From DATFIX01 sp047617305 (GTDB lineage: Archaea > Halobacteriota > Halobacteria > Halobacteriales > Natrialbaceae), in the NCBI GenBank assembly GCA_047617305.1, contig JBLGCL010000009.1, positions 1-32,512 of the forward strand: a DNA stretch of 32,512 nucleotides, in the 5' to 3' direction. Position numbers and translations under genes: made by a program. Of this stretch, positions 5,753 to 14,112 are shown piece after piece. The first letter of the stretch is position 1, and each line of letters starts with the position of its first letter. Under the pieces are notes generated by a model. That model searched no databases, was not told the origin of the DNA, and saw nothing but the letters and a program-made list of their open reading frames with translations.

Positions 5753-8700
5753 AGCGCCGCCGCCACCTTCTCGACGGGGTGTGGCGGCTCGCCGTTGCGC
5801 TCGACGTACTCCTCGAGCTGCGAGCGACAGGAGGCCCCGGGCGCGACCACCTGGTCGGCGAACGAGTCGTCGACCTGGTCGAACAGGATCGAGCCGATGG
5901 ACAGGCTCATCGAGACGTGCTCGGCCTCGTAGCCGAAGCTGCCGGCCATGCCACAGCAGCCCGAGTCGAGCGCGTCAACCTCGTACCCCGCCCGCCGGAG
6001 GACGCCCACGGCGTGGTGGTCCTTCCGGGTGGCCTTCTGCTGGCAGTGGCCGTGATAGGCCAGCGCCTCCCCGGCCCCCGCGAAGTCGATCGCGTCGTCC
6101 AGGCCGTGGACGTCGAGGTACTCGAGGATCCCGTACGCGTTCGCCGCGACCGCCTCGACGTCGTCCCCGGAGAGCAGGTCCAGGTAATCGAGCTGGTACA
6201 TCACGGCGTCCGAGGGTTCGACGGTCACGATGTCCCAGCCGTCGCGGACGCGTGGTGCCAGCGCCGCGACGTTCTCCTCGGCCGTCGACCGCGCCTGGTC
6301 CAGCATGGACTTCGAGAAGGCGGGCCGGCCGCTGTCGGTGACGTCGTCCGGGACCCGGACGTGGACCCCCGCGGCCTCCAGCACCCGAACCGCCGCCTTG
6401 CCGACGTCCGGGTGGTTGTAGTTCGTGTACGGGTCCGCGATCAGCAGCGCCTTGCGGTCGGCCTCGGCCGCCGACACGGCGGGCCCGCCCCGCGAGTCGA
6501 CCCACCCCCTGAACGTGTTCCGGTGGAAGGCCGGCAGGTCGCGTTCGCGGGCGATGCCGACCGTCTTCTCCATCAGCCACCCGCTGCCCGGCACGTCCAT
6601 CGCCCAGTTCGACAGCGGCGCGAAGGCGCTCCCGAGTTTGAGGAGGGGTTCGACGTTGGCGAACAGCCGGTCCCGAACGGAGACCCCTTCGCGCTGGTGG
6701 TACTCGTGGCCGACCTCGGCCTTGAGTTTCGCCATGTCGACGCCGCTCGGGCAGTCGTTCTTGCAGCCCTTGCAGCCGATGCAGAGGTCCATCACCTCGG
6801 CGGCGAACTCCTCGGCGAACACGTCGTCCGGCAGGTCGCCGCTCATCGCCTGTCTGAGCATGTTCGCCCGGCCCCGGGTGCTCGTGATCTCCTCCTCGGC
6901 CGCGCGGTAGGTCGGACACATCACGCCGCCGGTCGAGTCCTGGTGGCCCGCGCAGCCGGCACAGCCGTGGCAGAGCTCCACCATCCCCTGGAACCCGTTC
7001 TCGTTGTCCCAGTCGAGGACGGGCTCGAAGTCCGCGTCGAAGGTATACTCCGGATCGAACCGGAGGTCGTCGGTCGGGTCGGGCTCCCCGCAGACGCTGC
7101 CGGGGTTGAGCAGCCAGTCGGGGTCGAACGCGGACTTGAGGTCGGTGAACGACTCCCAGAGCTGTTCCCCGTACATCTTGCGGTTCCAGCCCGAGCGCGC
7201 CTTGCCGTCGCCGTGCTCGCCCGAGACCGACCCGCCGTACTCGATCACGAGGTCGGTGACCTCGTCCGCGATCGACGCCATCGCCTCGACGCCGGCCTCC
7301 GTCTTCAGGTTCAAGAGGGGTCGAATATGCAACACGCCGGGGCCGGCGTGGGCGTAGTACGCGGCGAAGGTGTCGTGGGCCTCGAACACCGCCTGGAGGT
7401 CCTCGACGTACTCGGGCAGGTTCTCGGCCGGCACGGCCGTGTCCTCGACGAACGGCCAGTGTTTGTCGTCGCCGGTCCGCGAGAGGAGGATCGGGAGGCC
7501 GGCCTTCCGCATCTTCCAGAACTTCGCCTGCCGCTCCGGGTCGTACGCCTCCAGGGCGTCGACGGCGTGGATCGCCGCGTCCGTGCGGTCGCCCGCCCCG
7601 TCGGTCGGGTCCCTCTCGGCCTCGTAGTCGGGCAGGCGGTCCGCCAGCAGGTCAGCGACCTTCCGCTTGCCCTCGGCCGCCGAGTCGGCGTAGAACTCGA
7701 CGAGCAGCGTGGAGTCGGTGCCCTCGGGGAGCGAGTCGACCAGGTCGGCGAACTCGGCGGTGTCGCGCGCCAGCCCCAGGAGCACGTCGTCCATCACCTC
7801 GACCGCCGAGGGGTCGTGTTCCAGGATCGGCGCCACGTCCCGCATCGCGGGCATGACGTCGTCGTAGGTCAGGAGCACGACCGAGGTGGCCTCGGGGATC
7901 GGTTCCAGCGAGACGGTCGCCTCGGTGACGATCGCCAGCGTCCCCTCGCTGCCGGCCAGCAACCGGCCCACGTTGACTTCGCCGCGCTCCCGGGCGTCCG
8001 CAAGCAGGCGATTGTAGTTGTAGCCCGAGACGTTCCGCTTCATGTCCGGGAACCGGGCCTCGATCTCGTCGGCGTCCTCCTCGAGGATTCGCTGGATCTC
8101 CGCGTACACCTGGGCCTCGAGGTCGCCGTCCTCGGCCCCGGCCGCCAGGTCCTCGAGGGCGTCCACGTCGACCCACCCGAAGGTGGTCACCGTCCCGTCG
8201 GCGAGCACCGCCTCGACGGACTCGACGTACCCGTCGGCCTTCTCGTACTTCAGCGAGTGTGCGCCCGTCGAGTTGTTCCCGATGCAGCCGCCGAGGACGC
8301 TCTTGTCCCCCCACGCGGGATCGGGGGCGTACTTCAGGCCGTGCGGGTCGAGTTCGTCGTTGAGGTGCGCGAGGGTGATGCCCGCCTGGGCCCGCGCGGT
8401 CTCCGCCTCGGCGTCGAAGCCGACGAAGTCGTTCATGTACCGCTTGAAGTCGAGCACGACCGCCTCGTTGACGGCCTGGCCGGCGAGGCTGGTCCCGCCG
8501 CCGCGCGGCAACACCGGGATCTCCCGGTCGGCGCAGTATTCCATGACGGCCGCGACGTCGTCGGTGGAGCGTGGCGCGACCACGCCGATGGGGAGTTCCT
8601 CGTACACGCTGGCGTCGGTCGCGAACAGTTCGCGGGTGTACGCGTCGAACCGGACGTCGCCGTCGACGCGGGACTCGAGCGCCTCGACGAGGTCGGGCCG

Positions 8701-8787
8701 GTGGACGTCGCCGCCCTCGTAATCGTAGTCGGCCCTGTCATCGGTCGCCGGATCACCGTCGGTCGGGGGTCGAATGTCGTGTGCCAT
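5749..8787 (-). CDS. FAD/Fe-S D-2-hydroxyacid (probable D-lactate) dehydrogenase, GlcD-GlcF fusion type
   Basis: A 1012-residue fusion. Residues about 60-280 form the FAD-binding type-4 domain with PRGGGTSLAGQ near 94-104 and GGCIGNNSTGAHSLKY. A FAD-linked oxidase C-terminal domain follows. Two iron-sulfur motifs come next: CHGCAGCAGH...MCP near 603 and CIGCKGCKNDCP near 665. A CCG domain ends the protein (HCQQKATR and DSGCCGMAGSFGYE near 940). This architecture oxidises D-lactate (Shewanella Dld-II) or D-2-hydroxyglutarate (E. coli YdiJ, of similar length) and passes electrons to the membrane. The lactate permease gene ends 33 bases upstream on the same strand, which favours D-lactate. The start at 8787 follows that gap directly. 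Confidence 0.85.
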   Translation of the reverse strand: MAHDIRPPTDGDPATDDRADYDYEGGDVHRPDLVEALESRVDGDVRFDAYTRELFATDASVYEELPIGVVAPRSTDDVAAVMEYCADREIPVLPRGGGTSLAGQAVNEAVVLDFKRYMNDFVGFDAEAETARAQAGITLAHLNDELDPHGLKYAPDPAWGDKSVLGGCIGNNSTGAHSLKYEKADGYVESVEAVLADGTVTTFGWVDVDALEDLAAGAEDGDLEAQVYAEIQRILEEDADEIEARFPDMKRNVSGYNYNRLLADARERGEVNVGRLLAGSEGTLAIVTEATVSLEPIPEATSVVLLTYDDVMPAMRDVAPILEHDPSAVEVMDDVLLGLARDTAEFADLVDSLPEGTDSTLLVEFYADSAAEGKRKVADLLADRLPDYEAERDPTDGAGDRTDAAIHAVDALEAYDPERQAKFWKMRKAGLPILLSRTGDDKHWPFVEDTAVPAENLPEYVEDLQAVFEAHDTFAAYYAHAGPGVLHIRPLLNLKTEAGVEAMASIADEVTDLVIEYGGSVSGEHGDGKARSGWNRKMYGEQLWESFTDLKSAFDPDWLLNPGSVCGEPDPTDDLRFDPEYTFDADFEPVLDWDNENGFQGMVELCHGCAGCAGHQDSTGGVMCPTYRAAEEEITSTRGRANMLRQAMSGDLPDDVFAEEFAAEVMDLCIGCKGCKNDCPSGVDMAKLKAEVGHEYHQREGVSVRDRLFANVEPLLKLGSAFAPLSNWAMDVPGSGWLMEKTVGIARERDLPAFHRNTFRGWVDSRGGPAVSAAEADRKALLIADPYTNYNHPDVGKAAVRVLEAAGVHVRVPDDVTDSGRPAFSKSMLDQARSTAEENVAALAPRVRDGWDIVTVEPSDAVMYQLDYLDLLSGDDVEAVAANAYGILEYLDVHGLDDAIDFAGAGEALAYHGHCQQKATRKDHHAVGVLRRAGYEVDALDSGCCGMAGSFGYEAEHVSMSLSIGSILFDQVDDSFADQVVAPGASCRSQLEEYVERNGEPPHPVEKVAAAL

Positions 8788-8820
8788 AATGTGGAATGGT
8801 GGGAAACGAACCGCGAATCG

Positions 8821-10590
8821 TCAGAACGCGCCCGGAGCGATGACGTACGCGAACAGCATCGTCAGAAGACCGGTCGCCACGCCGTAGTACAGGACCGGGA
8901 TTAGCTCCAGCCTGATGACGCGTCCCTCCTCGCCGATGAGGCCGACCACCGTGAGCGCGGCGACGACGTTGTGAATCGCGATCAGGTTCCCGATCGCGCC
9001 GCCGACCGCCTGCGCACCGACCACGATCTGCGTCGGCGCACCGATCTGTTGGGCGGCCTGGAACTGGAACAGCCCGAACAGGATGTCGCTGACGGTGTTC
9101 GAGCCGGCGATGAACGCACCGAAGGCGCCGATGAACCCGGAGAAGAACGGGAACATGGTCCCGGTGAAGTCGGCCGTCGCTTCCGAAAGCACGCCGAGCA
9201 TGCCGGCGTTCGCAGTCGTCGCGGTCAACACGATTTCGGCCCCGCTTCGCTGCATAATCATGACGGTCGCGACGGCGAACCAGAGCGCAATGACCGCGGG
9301 CGCGATGTTCCTGAGGGCCTCCGACCACGAGTCCTTGATTTCCTCGGAACTCATCCCGTGAAGGAGGTACGTCACGACGGCGACCAGGACGAAGAGGCTT
9401 CCCGGGAGGTAGAGCAACTCGATCCCCTCGGAGAACCCCGAACCGAGGATGTCGTTCCACGTAAGAACGCCGGTCGTCGCGAGGAACTCCTGTAGCGGAT
9501 CGACAACCCGGGTCACGACCAGGAGCCCGGCGACGAGCAGGTACGGCAACCACGCCATGCCGAGGGACATATTCTGCGTGTGCATGTCCTCGAAGGCAGT
9601 CCCGCCGTCGGCCGCGACGGCCGCGTCATCGCTGGCGGTATCGCCGACGCCGGTCCCGGGTTCGATCGTGCCGATCCAGTGGTCCGGCCACCCGTCCTGG
9701 GGCCCGAAGTCCCACTCTTCCTCCGGGAGGAAGTACCCGGCTCGAAGCGTCGACGCGACGACGAACAGGCCGATCATCGCGCCCAGCAGTGCCGGGAAGG
9801 TCGGGCCCAGGTAGACGGCCGTCAGGATGTACGGGATCACGAAGGCAGCCCACGCAAACAGCGCAAGCGGGAGGACCTCGAGCGCCGGCTTGATCGACCG
9901 TTCCTCGCCGAAGAAGCGGGTCATCATCGCCACGCCGATGAACGGGATGGCGATGCCGACGATGCCGTGGATGATCGCAGCCCAGACGCCGATCTGGGCG
10001 ACGTACGCCCCGACGCTCTCGAACCCGCCCTGGGTGACGACCGTTTCGGCGGCGCCCGTTCCGCTGGCGAAGACGACGTCCCGCAGGCCGATGATCAGGG
10101 GCGTCCCGACGGCGCCGAACGTGATCGCCAGGATGTTCCCGGTCAGTGCCACGACGACCGCCGCCAGCGGCGGGAACCCGAGACCGACGAGCAGCGGCCC
10201 GACGATCGCGGCGGGCGTCCCGAATCCTGCTGCGCCTTCGATGAACGACCCCATGAGGAAGACGAGCAGTATGACTTGCACGCGGCGGTCGTCGCTGATC
10301 GATGAGAACCCGGCGTTGATGACCTCGAACGCGCCCGATTGCTTCAGCGTGTACAGGAGCAGTATCGCTCCGAACACGATGACGATGATTCGGGTCGCTG
10401 TCATCGCCCCGCGAATCGACGCCGCGGCGATCAGATCGGGCGCCATGCCCCAACCGAGGTAGGCAGTCACGGCCGCGGCCACCCAGGCGATGGGCATCGT
10501 CCGCGTCGCCGGCTGGTACAACCCGACCATCAGGATCGCAATGATCGCCAGCGGCAACAGGGCCAACAGAATGAGGACCGCGTCAGCCAT
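8821..10590 (-). CDS. lctP: L-lactate permease (LctP family)
   Basis: A 589-residue membrane protein with about twelve or more hydrophobic segments. Family-typical sequence includes GSFIEGAAGFGTPAAIVGPL and ITFGAVGTPLIIGL near the N-terminal third, and MFPFFSGFIGAFGAFIAGSN near the C-terminus. LctP carriers bring lactate (some also glycolate) into the cell. The ATG at 10590 (MADAVLILLALLPLA) is preferred over an in-frame GTG at 10635 because the first helix begins there. A 5-base GGAGG-like motif lies about 13 bases upstream. The dehydrogenase gene follows after 33 bases, so uptake and oxidation are probably one operon. The leader holds a hairpin and an operator-like palindrome. Confidence 0.93.
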   Translation of the reverse strand: MADAVLILLALLPLAIIAILMVGLYQPATRTMPIAWVAAAVTAYLGWGMAPDLIAAASIRGAMTATRIIVIVFGAILLLYTLKQSGAFEVINAGFSSISDDRRVQVILLVFLMGSFIEGAAGFGTPAAIVGPLLVGLGFPPLAAVVVALTGNILAITFGAVGTPLIIGLRDVVFASGTGAAETVVTQGGFESVGAYVAQIGVWAAIIHGIVGIAIPFIGVAMMTRFFGEERSIKPALEVLPLALFAWAAFVIPYILTAVYLGPTFPALLGAMIGLFVVASTLRAGYFLPEEEWDFGPQDGWPDHWIGTIEPGTGVGDTASDDAAVAADGGTAFEDMHTQNMSLGMAWLPYLLVAGLLVVTRVVDPLQEFLATTGVLTWNDILGSGFSEGIELLYLPGSLFVLVAVVTYLLHGMSSEEIKDSWSEALRNIAPAVIALWFAVATVMIMQRSGAEIVLTATTANAGMLGVLSEATADFTGTMFPFFSGFIGAFGAFIAGSNTVSDILFGLFQFQAAQQIGAPTQIVVGAQAVGGAIGNLIAIHNVVAALTVVGLIGEEGRVIRLELIPVLYYGVATGLLTMLFAYVIAPGAF

Positions 10591-10632
10591 CGTGACCACC
10601 AGCCTCCAGGATGCTTCGGTTGTCAATGGGAG

Positions 10633-10655
10633 CACGGACGACCGGGTCGTCCGTG
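10633..10655 (-). promoter_or_regulatory. perfect 11-bp hairpin in the lctP leader
   Basis: CACGGACGACC and GGTCGTCCGTG are exact reverse complements separated by a single base. The element lies 43 bases upstream of the lctP ATG, inside the predicted transcript. A one-base loop is poor for RNA, so the innermost pairs would open; as DNA it is an excellent dyad for a dimeric regulator. Confidence 0.55.
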
Positions 10656-10674
10656 ACCATACCTATCCGATTTT

Positions 10675-10697
10675 CATGCCTGCCAATTGGTGGCATG
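10675..10697 (-). promoter_or_regulatory. operator-like palindrome at the lctP transcription start
   Basis: The 23-base element has outer arms CATGCC and GGCATG around an off-centre CCAATTGG core. The TATA box at 10719-10729 predicts a start near 10697, so the palindrome covers roughly +1 to +23. A repressor bound there would block the transcript. No regulator gene lies adjacent; the HTH gene at 1894 is one candidate. Confidence 0.55.
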
Positions 10698-10718
10698 AAT
10701 CTAAAATTGCCGTGACCC

Positions 10719-10729
10719 TATTTATATCT
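10719..10729 (-). promoter_or_regulatory. TATA box of lctP
   Basis: The minus strand reads GATATAAATAGG, a near-ideal archaeal TATA box, about 130 bases before the lctP ATG. It implies a leader of about 107 bases, long for a haloarchaeon. Confidence 0.65.
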
Positions 10730-11148
10730 ATTGAAGGTTACGAATAGCCGGGATTGGTGGCGCACTGGACCGAACACCGGCGCCATCCGGAGGTAAACGG
10801 CGACGACCGCCCCGTCGTCACCGCAGCGATGAGTCCATCCATGCCAGGGATTTCGCTCGGGGAACCGGGTCGTCGATTCGAGGCGGAAGCGGACGGGGCC
10901 TCTCTATCTTCTGGCGATCCACCCGTTCCCCTCCGATGAGTACCGTTTCGGCCGGTTTGATACACACGTATGAAAGAGTTGTATACGGAGGACGCTTGAG
11001 GTTCATTCCACTGTAACCCTCCCCGTAGCAGTCTCGCTCGAATTGCTCGTGCGTCGTTTGGAGAACGGTCCAAACGTGGTTCTGGTGGGTGTTCCGCGAG
11101 TAGCGTCCTCGCGTCACGAGCCGGCGACAGGTCGTCTTCGGGCGGTCG
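10730..11148. other. gene-poor region upstream of lctP
   Basis: About 420 bases with no convincing gene. The available frames are basic and low in Asp/Glu. It contains the dyad CGTTTGGA-GAACGG-TCCAAACG at 11055-11076 and an imperfect CGTAT...ATACG repeat at 10967-10986. It may hold an upstream activating site of lctP or a small RNA. Confidence 0.45.
11055..11076. repeat. 8-bp perfect inverted repeat
   Basis: CGTTTGGA and TCCAAACG flank a six-base GAACGG spacer. It stands alone in the gap, 72 bases beyond the end of the ComA-like gene on its 3' side. It could act as a terminator hairpin for that gene or as a protein-binding site. Confidence 0.4.
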
Positions 11149-11976
11149 TTACTCCTTTTTCCACGTGACCGTCCGACCCCAGGTCGTCGCCTTGCCCCAG
11201 AGTCCGGAGCGCATGCACTCGAGTTCGACGATCTGCGAGTTGTCCACGAAGAGGTTTACCTCGGGGCCGAAGTTCTTGACGTACCACTCGAACATCTCCG
11301 GGCCGGGCGCCTCGAACACGAGGTTCTCCATCCCGAGTTCGTTGGCGATCTGGTAGGCGACGTCGGTCCGCCAGTCTTCGACTTCCTCGGTGATGCCTTC
11401 GGCCTCGACCATCAGCAGGTCCGCCCCCGCCTCAAGGTGGCGCCGGCCTTCGCGGATGGCCTGCTGGGGGTCCTGCTGGCCCTGTCGCTCCAGTTCCTCG
11501 GGATCGGACGCGCCGCCGGCGCCGAACTGGACGTTGATTTCGGGTTTGGGTTCGATGTCGTAGTCCTCCGCGATGACCTCCGTCAGTCGGACGACGTCGT
11601 CCGGGCCCATCGCCAGGAACCCGCTCGAGATCTCGACGATGTCGAACCCCAGTCGTTCGGCCTCCTCGACGTAGTCCTCGACCTTGTCGTTGTCCCGGAT
11701 GAGGACGTTCTCGATGTACCCGCCCGTGGAGACCTTCACGTCGTATTCGTGGCAGATGTCGATCAGTTCCGTGACGGCCTCCTCGGGCATCAGGGCGAAC
11801 GACCCCCCGGAGAACTTGTAGATGTCCACGTACTGTCCCATCGTCTCCAGGATGTCCCGGAGTTCCCGGGGGCCCATCGGATCGTAGTACGGGCCGCGGA
11901 TCTCGGTGATGCCTTTGTCGCGGGGCTTTTCCTCTCGCTCGTTGTGGTGCAGGAACTCGAAGGTGCGGTCGACCAT
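11149..11976 (-). CDS. phosphosulfolactate synthase (ComA) family TIM-barrel protein
   Basis: A 275-residue acidic protein matching the ComA family along its length: YVDIYKFSGGSFAL, KVSTGGYIENVL, GFDIVEISSGF, EAGADLLMVEAEGI, ENLVFEAP and VNLFVDNSQIVELECMRSGL. ComA adds sulfite to phosphoenolpyruvate to give phosphosulfolactate. In methanogen ComA the first motif is, as I recall, KFGWGTS, here KFSGGSF, so the reaction may differ. Haloarchaea do not make coenzyme M, so another role is expected. The ATG at 11976 is preferred over a TTG at 11991: a TATA-like GAAGTATG lies near 12001-12011. It follows the PrpD-family gene by 53 bases on the same strand. Confidence 0.8.
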   Translation of the reverse strand: MVDRTFEFLHHNEREEKPRDKGITEIRGPYYDPMGPRELRDILETMGQYVDIYKFSGGSFALMPEEAVTELIDICHEYDVKVSTGGYIENVLIRDNDKVEDYVEEAERLGFDIVEISSGFLAMGPDDVVRLTEVIAEDYDIEPKPEINVQFGAGGASDPEELERQGQQDPQQAIREGRRHLEAGADLLMVEAEGITEEVEDWRTDVAYQIANELGMENLVFEAPGPEMFEWYVKNFGPEVNLFVDNSQIVELECMRSGLWGKATTWGRTVTWKKE

Positions 11977-11979
11977 GGT

Positions 11980-12011
11980 TTGACTTGTCAACTAGGGGTG
12001 AACATACTTCA
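11980..12011 (-). promoter_or_regulatory. candidate promoter and inverted repeat before the ComA-like gene
   Basis: The inverted repeat TTGAC-TT-GTCAA (11980-11991) sits 3 bases before the ATG, covering the predicted start. A TATA-like GAAGTATG lies at 12001-12011. The gene may therefore be expressed apart from the upstream dehydratase gene. Confidence 0.4.
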
Positions 12012-12029
12012 ATGGTCGGCCGGAGCGAG

Positions 12030-13382
12030 TCAGGCCAGCAGCGCCGTCAGGTCCGCGACGTCGTGGGCTTCGATTTCGTGGACCGTTTCGACGATGTCCG
12101 CCCGCCGTCCCGACCCGAAGCGGTCGCGGGTCATGTCCCCGAACTTCCCCTCGACCTGCTCCCAGGACATGGAATTGTTCGGGTGCCCCTCGAAGTCGGC
12201 CTTCGCGACCTCGTGGACGGTCCCGTCCGCCATCGTGACCTCGATCCGGGCGGGCATCTCGCCCGCCTCGAACCGCTCGGTGAAGGACTCGTCCTCCTCG
12301 ACCTCGACCGTCCGAAGCAGCGTCTGGACGTCCTCGGACTGGATGCGCTCGGGGTCGTACTGGGCGTTCAGCATCTCCCGGTCGATCAGCGCCGCGGCGA
12401 GCATGTACGGCAGCGAGTGGTCGGCCTGCGCCTTCGTCTCGACCTCGTAGCGGGACCCCTCGCCGCCGCCGATGATCAACTTCGCGCCGGCGAACGTGTC
12501 GAGGTGGATCGACTCGACCGCCTCGTGGTCGACGTCGTGTTCCTCGGCGAGTTCGATGATCCCCTCCACCGCCGACTGGGCGTACGTCTCGGCGACGTAC
12601 TTCTTCGTCATCACGTCGTGGACCCGGGAACAGCCCGGATCGAGGTCGACCTCGAAGTCCCCCGAGACGATCGCCTTCCACCCTTTCTGCCCATCGAAGA
12701 GGTTCTTGGGCCCCTCCATGCCGTTGCGCGCGAGCAACGCGGCGTACACGCCGTTGCGGGCGGCGTTGGCGGACGCGATCCCCTTCCACTCGTTGATGCC
12801 GCCGGTCCGGGTGACGCGCAGCGCGTTGTGGGCCGTTCCCGCGATCCCGATGGCGTCCCGGGTCGTCTCCACGTCCAGGTCGAGCATCTCCGCGACGCCG
12901 GCGGCCGCCGAAATGACGGTGTGGGTGACGTGGTCCCAACCCCGGTCGCGAACCGGGGCGTTCCAGGCCAGCTCGCCCTGGACCTCGTAGGCCACGCCGA
13001 TCCCCTCGAGGAGTTCCTCCCCGGTGGCGTCGACGGCCTCGCCGGCGGCCACGACGGCGCCGATGTTGTCGCTCGGATGCGGCGTCTCCCCCGGCGCGAG
13101 GAACGAGTCCATGAAGTCGAGGTATCTGGTGAGGGCGGTGTTGTGCATCGCCGCCCCTTCCATCGAGGCGGTGTCGCCCCGGCCCCACAGGAGGCAGTCG
13201 TTGCCCCCGTTCGCCGTCAGGACCGTTTCGTGGACCGCCGCCACCGGCCCGTGGCCGAGGGCGGCGACGCCGATGCCAACCGAGTCCAGCAGGCGCTTTT
13301 TGAGTTCCTCGCGGGTGTCCTCTGTGAAGTCGTCGAACGAGACGGCCTGGACGAATTCGGCGAGTTCGCGGGTTGTTGTCAT
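12030..13382 (-). CDS. MmgE/PrpD family dehydratase-like protein
   Basis: A 450-residue protein of the MmgE/PrpD family, known for 2-methylcitrate dehydratase, cis-aconitate decarboxylase and iminodisuccinate epimerase. Family landmarks seen are RLLDSVGIGVAALG (residues about 30-43), AAMHNTALTRYLDFMDS, PSDNIGAVVAAGEA with HPSD, the lid segment FDGQKGWKAIVSG, and the C-terminal domain with PNNSMSWEQVEGKF. The length is normal. No methylcitrate synthase or PrpB lies in view, so methylcitrate is not supported by context. The ComA-like gene follows by 53 bases, hinting at a shared pathway. The substrate is unknown. Confidence 0.85.
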   Translation of the reverse strand: MTTTRELAEFVQAVSFDDFTEDTREELKKRLLDSVGIGVAALGHGPVAAVHETVLTANGGNDCLLWGRGDTASMEGAAMHNTALTRYLDFMDSFLAPGETPHPSDNIGAVVAAGEAVDATGEELLEGIGVAYEVQGELAWNAPVRDRGWDHVTHTVISAAAGVAEMLDLDVETTRDAIGIAGTAHNALRVTRTGGINEWKGIASANAARNGVYAALLARNGMEGPKNLFDGQKGWKAIVSGDFEVDLDPGCSRVHDVMTKKYVAETYAQSAVEGIIELAEEHDVDHEAVESIHLDTFAGAKLIIGGGEGSRYEVETKAQADHSLPYMLAAALIDREMLNAQYDPERIQSEDVQTLLRTVEVEEDESFTERFEAGEMPARIEVTMADGTVHEVAKADFEGHPNNSMSWEQVEGKFGDMTRDRFGSGRRADIVETVHEIEAHDVADLTALLA

Positions 13383-13397
13383 GCGGCGACGATTACG

Positions 13398-13417
13398 GTA
13401 GACGTCTACATATGACT
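13398..13417 (-). promoter_or_regulatory. TATA box and perfect palindrome before the PrpD-family gene
   Basis: The palindrome GTAGACGTCTAC (13398-13409) abuts a TATA-like GTCATATGT (13408-13417) centred about 30 bases before the ATG at 13382. A factor bound here would compete with the basal machinery or contact it. Confidence 0.5.
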
Positions 13418-13469
13418 TGGCCCCTTCTGACGTTCGCTCGCTTCTCCGGGCGGATCGATCGGCTGCCGT

Positions 13470-13979
13470 TCAGATCGGTCGCTCGAAGACCCGTTCGTCG
13501 TAGTGATCGCCGGCGATGGTCGTGGTCTCGGTCCGGACGTGCTCGAAGCCCGCCGCGCCGTAGAACTCGGCGGCCACGTCGTTTCGCGCGAGCGCCAGGG
13601 CAAGCACCCGATCGACCCCCCGATCCGCCAGTTCGTCGATCGTGAACTCGATCAACCCGGTGCCGATACCGCTCCGCCGCTCTTCGGGGCGCACGTAGAG
13701 CCTGAGGATCGTCCCCTCGTCGCCGTCCACGACGGCGTGCGCGAACCCACAGAGTTCCTCGTCGACCATCGAGACGGCGACCACCGCGTCCGCGGATCGG
13801 ATTTCCCGAAGCAGGCGATCCTCGTCGTACCATTCGAGGAGCCCGTCCTTGATCGCCGCATCGCCGATGACCGACGGGTAGTCCGCCGCCCAGCACTCGT
13901 GCACGACGGTCCATAGGGCGTCCACGTCCTCCGTCGTCGCGAGCCGGTAGCCGGAGTCGCGGGGCGAATCCATGTTCAT
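13470..13979 (-). CDS. GNAT family N-acetyltransferase
   Basis: A 169-residue protein with the GNAT fold: an N-terminal YRLATTEDVDALWTVVHECW, the central ELCGFAHAVVDGDEGTILRL strands, the acetyl-CoA loop VRPEERRSGIGTGLIEF (motif A, R/Q-x-x-G-x-G/A), and motif B ALARNDVAAEFYGAAGFEHV. It transfers an acetyl group from acetyl-CoA to an amine; the acceptor cannot be predicted. The ATG at 13979 is chosen over a longer frame from 14027, since the extension is poor in acidic residues; an ATG at 13973 is also possible. It diverges from the peptidase gene. Confidence 0.82.
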   Translation of the reverse strand: MNMDSPRDSGYRLATTEDVDALWTVVHECWAADYPSVIGDAAIKDGLLEWYDEDRLLREIRSADAVVAVSMVDEELCGFAHAVVDGDEGTILRLYVRPEERRSGIGTGLIEFTIDELADRGVDRVLALALARNDVAAEFYGAAGFEHVRTETTTIAGDHYDERVFERPI

Positions 13980-14112
13980 AGATACCACGGGACGAACGGT
14001 AGCTCTTTCGACGGGGTAGTGCTCCACCCGGGCCCCCGGGGGCCGGTCCCCGAAACCGGCAAAGGGTCCGTCCGGGGGAAGGATGATGTCGCTCCCTCGG
14101 TTTCGAGGGGGT

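Noticed and set aside
5248..8904. 1218-codon open frame on the plus strand
   Set aside because: It is antisense to the dehydrogenase gene. The product is rich in Arg, Val and His repeats with no family signature; such shadows are expected in G+C-rich DNA.
10738..11117. Minus-strand frames of 99 and 111 codons upstream of lctP
   Set aside because: They are basic, lack any family signature and fit no promoter spacing; I treat the region as non-coding.
11437..13415. Long plus-strand frames opposite the ComA-like and PrpD genes
   Set aside because: They are antisense shadows; no motif is recognisable and the minus-strand genes are clear.
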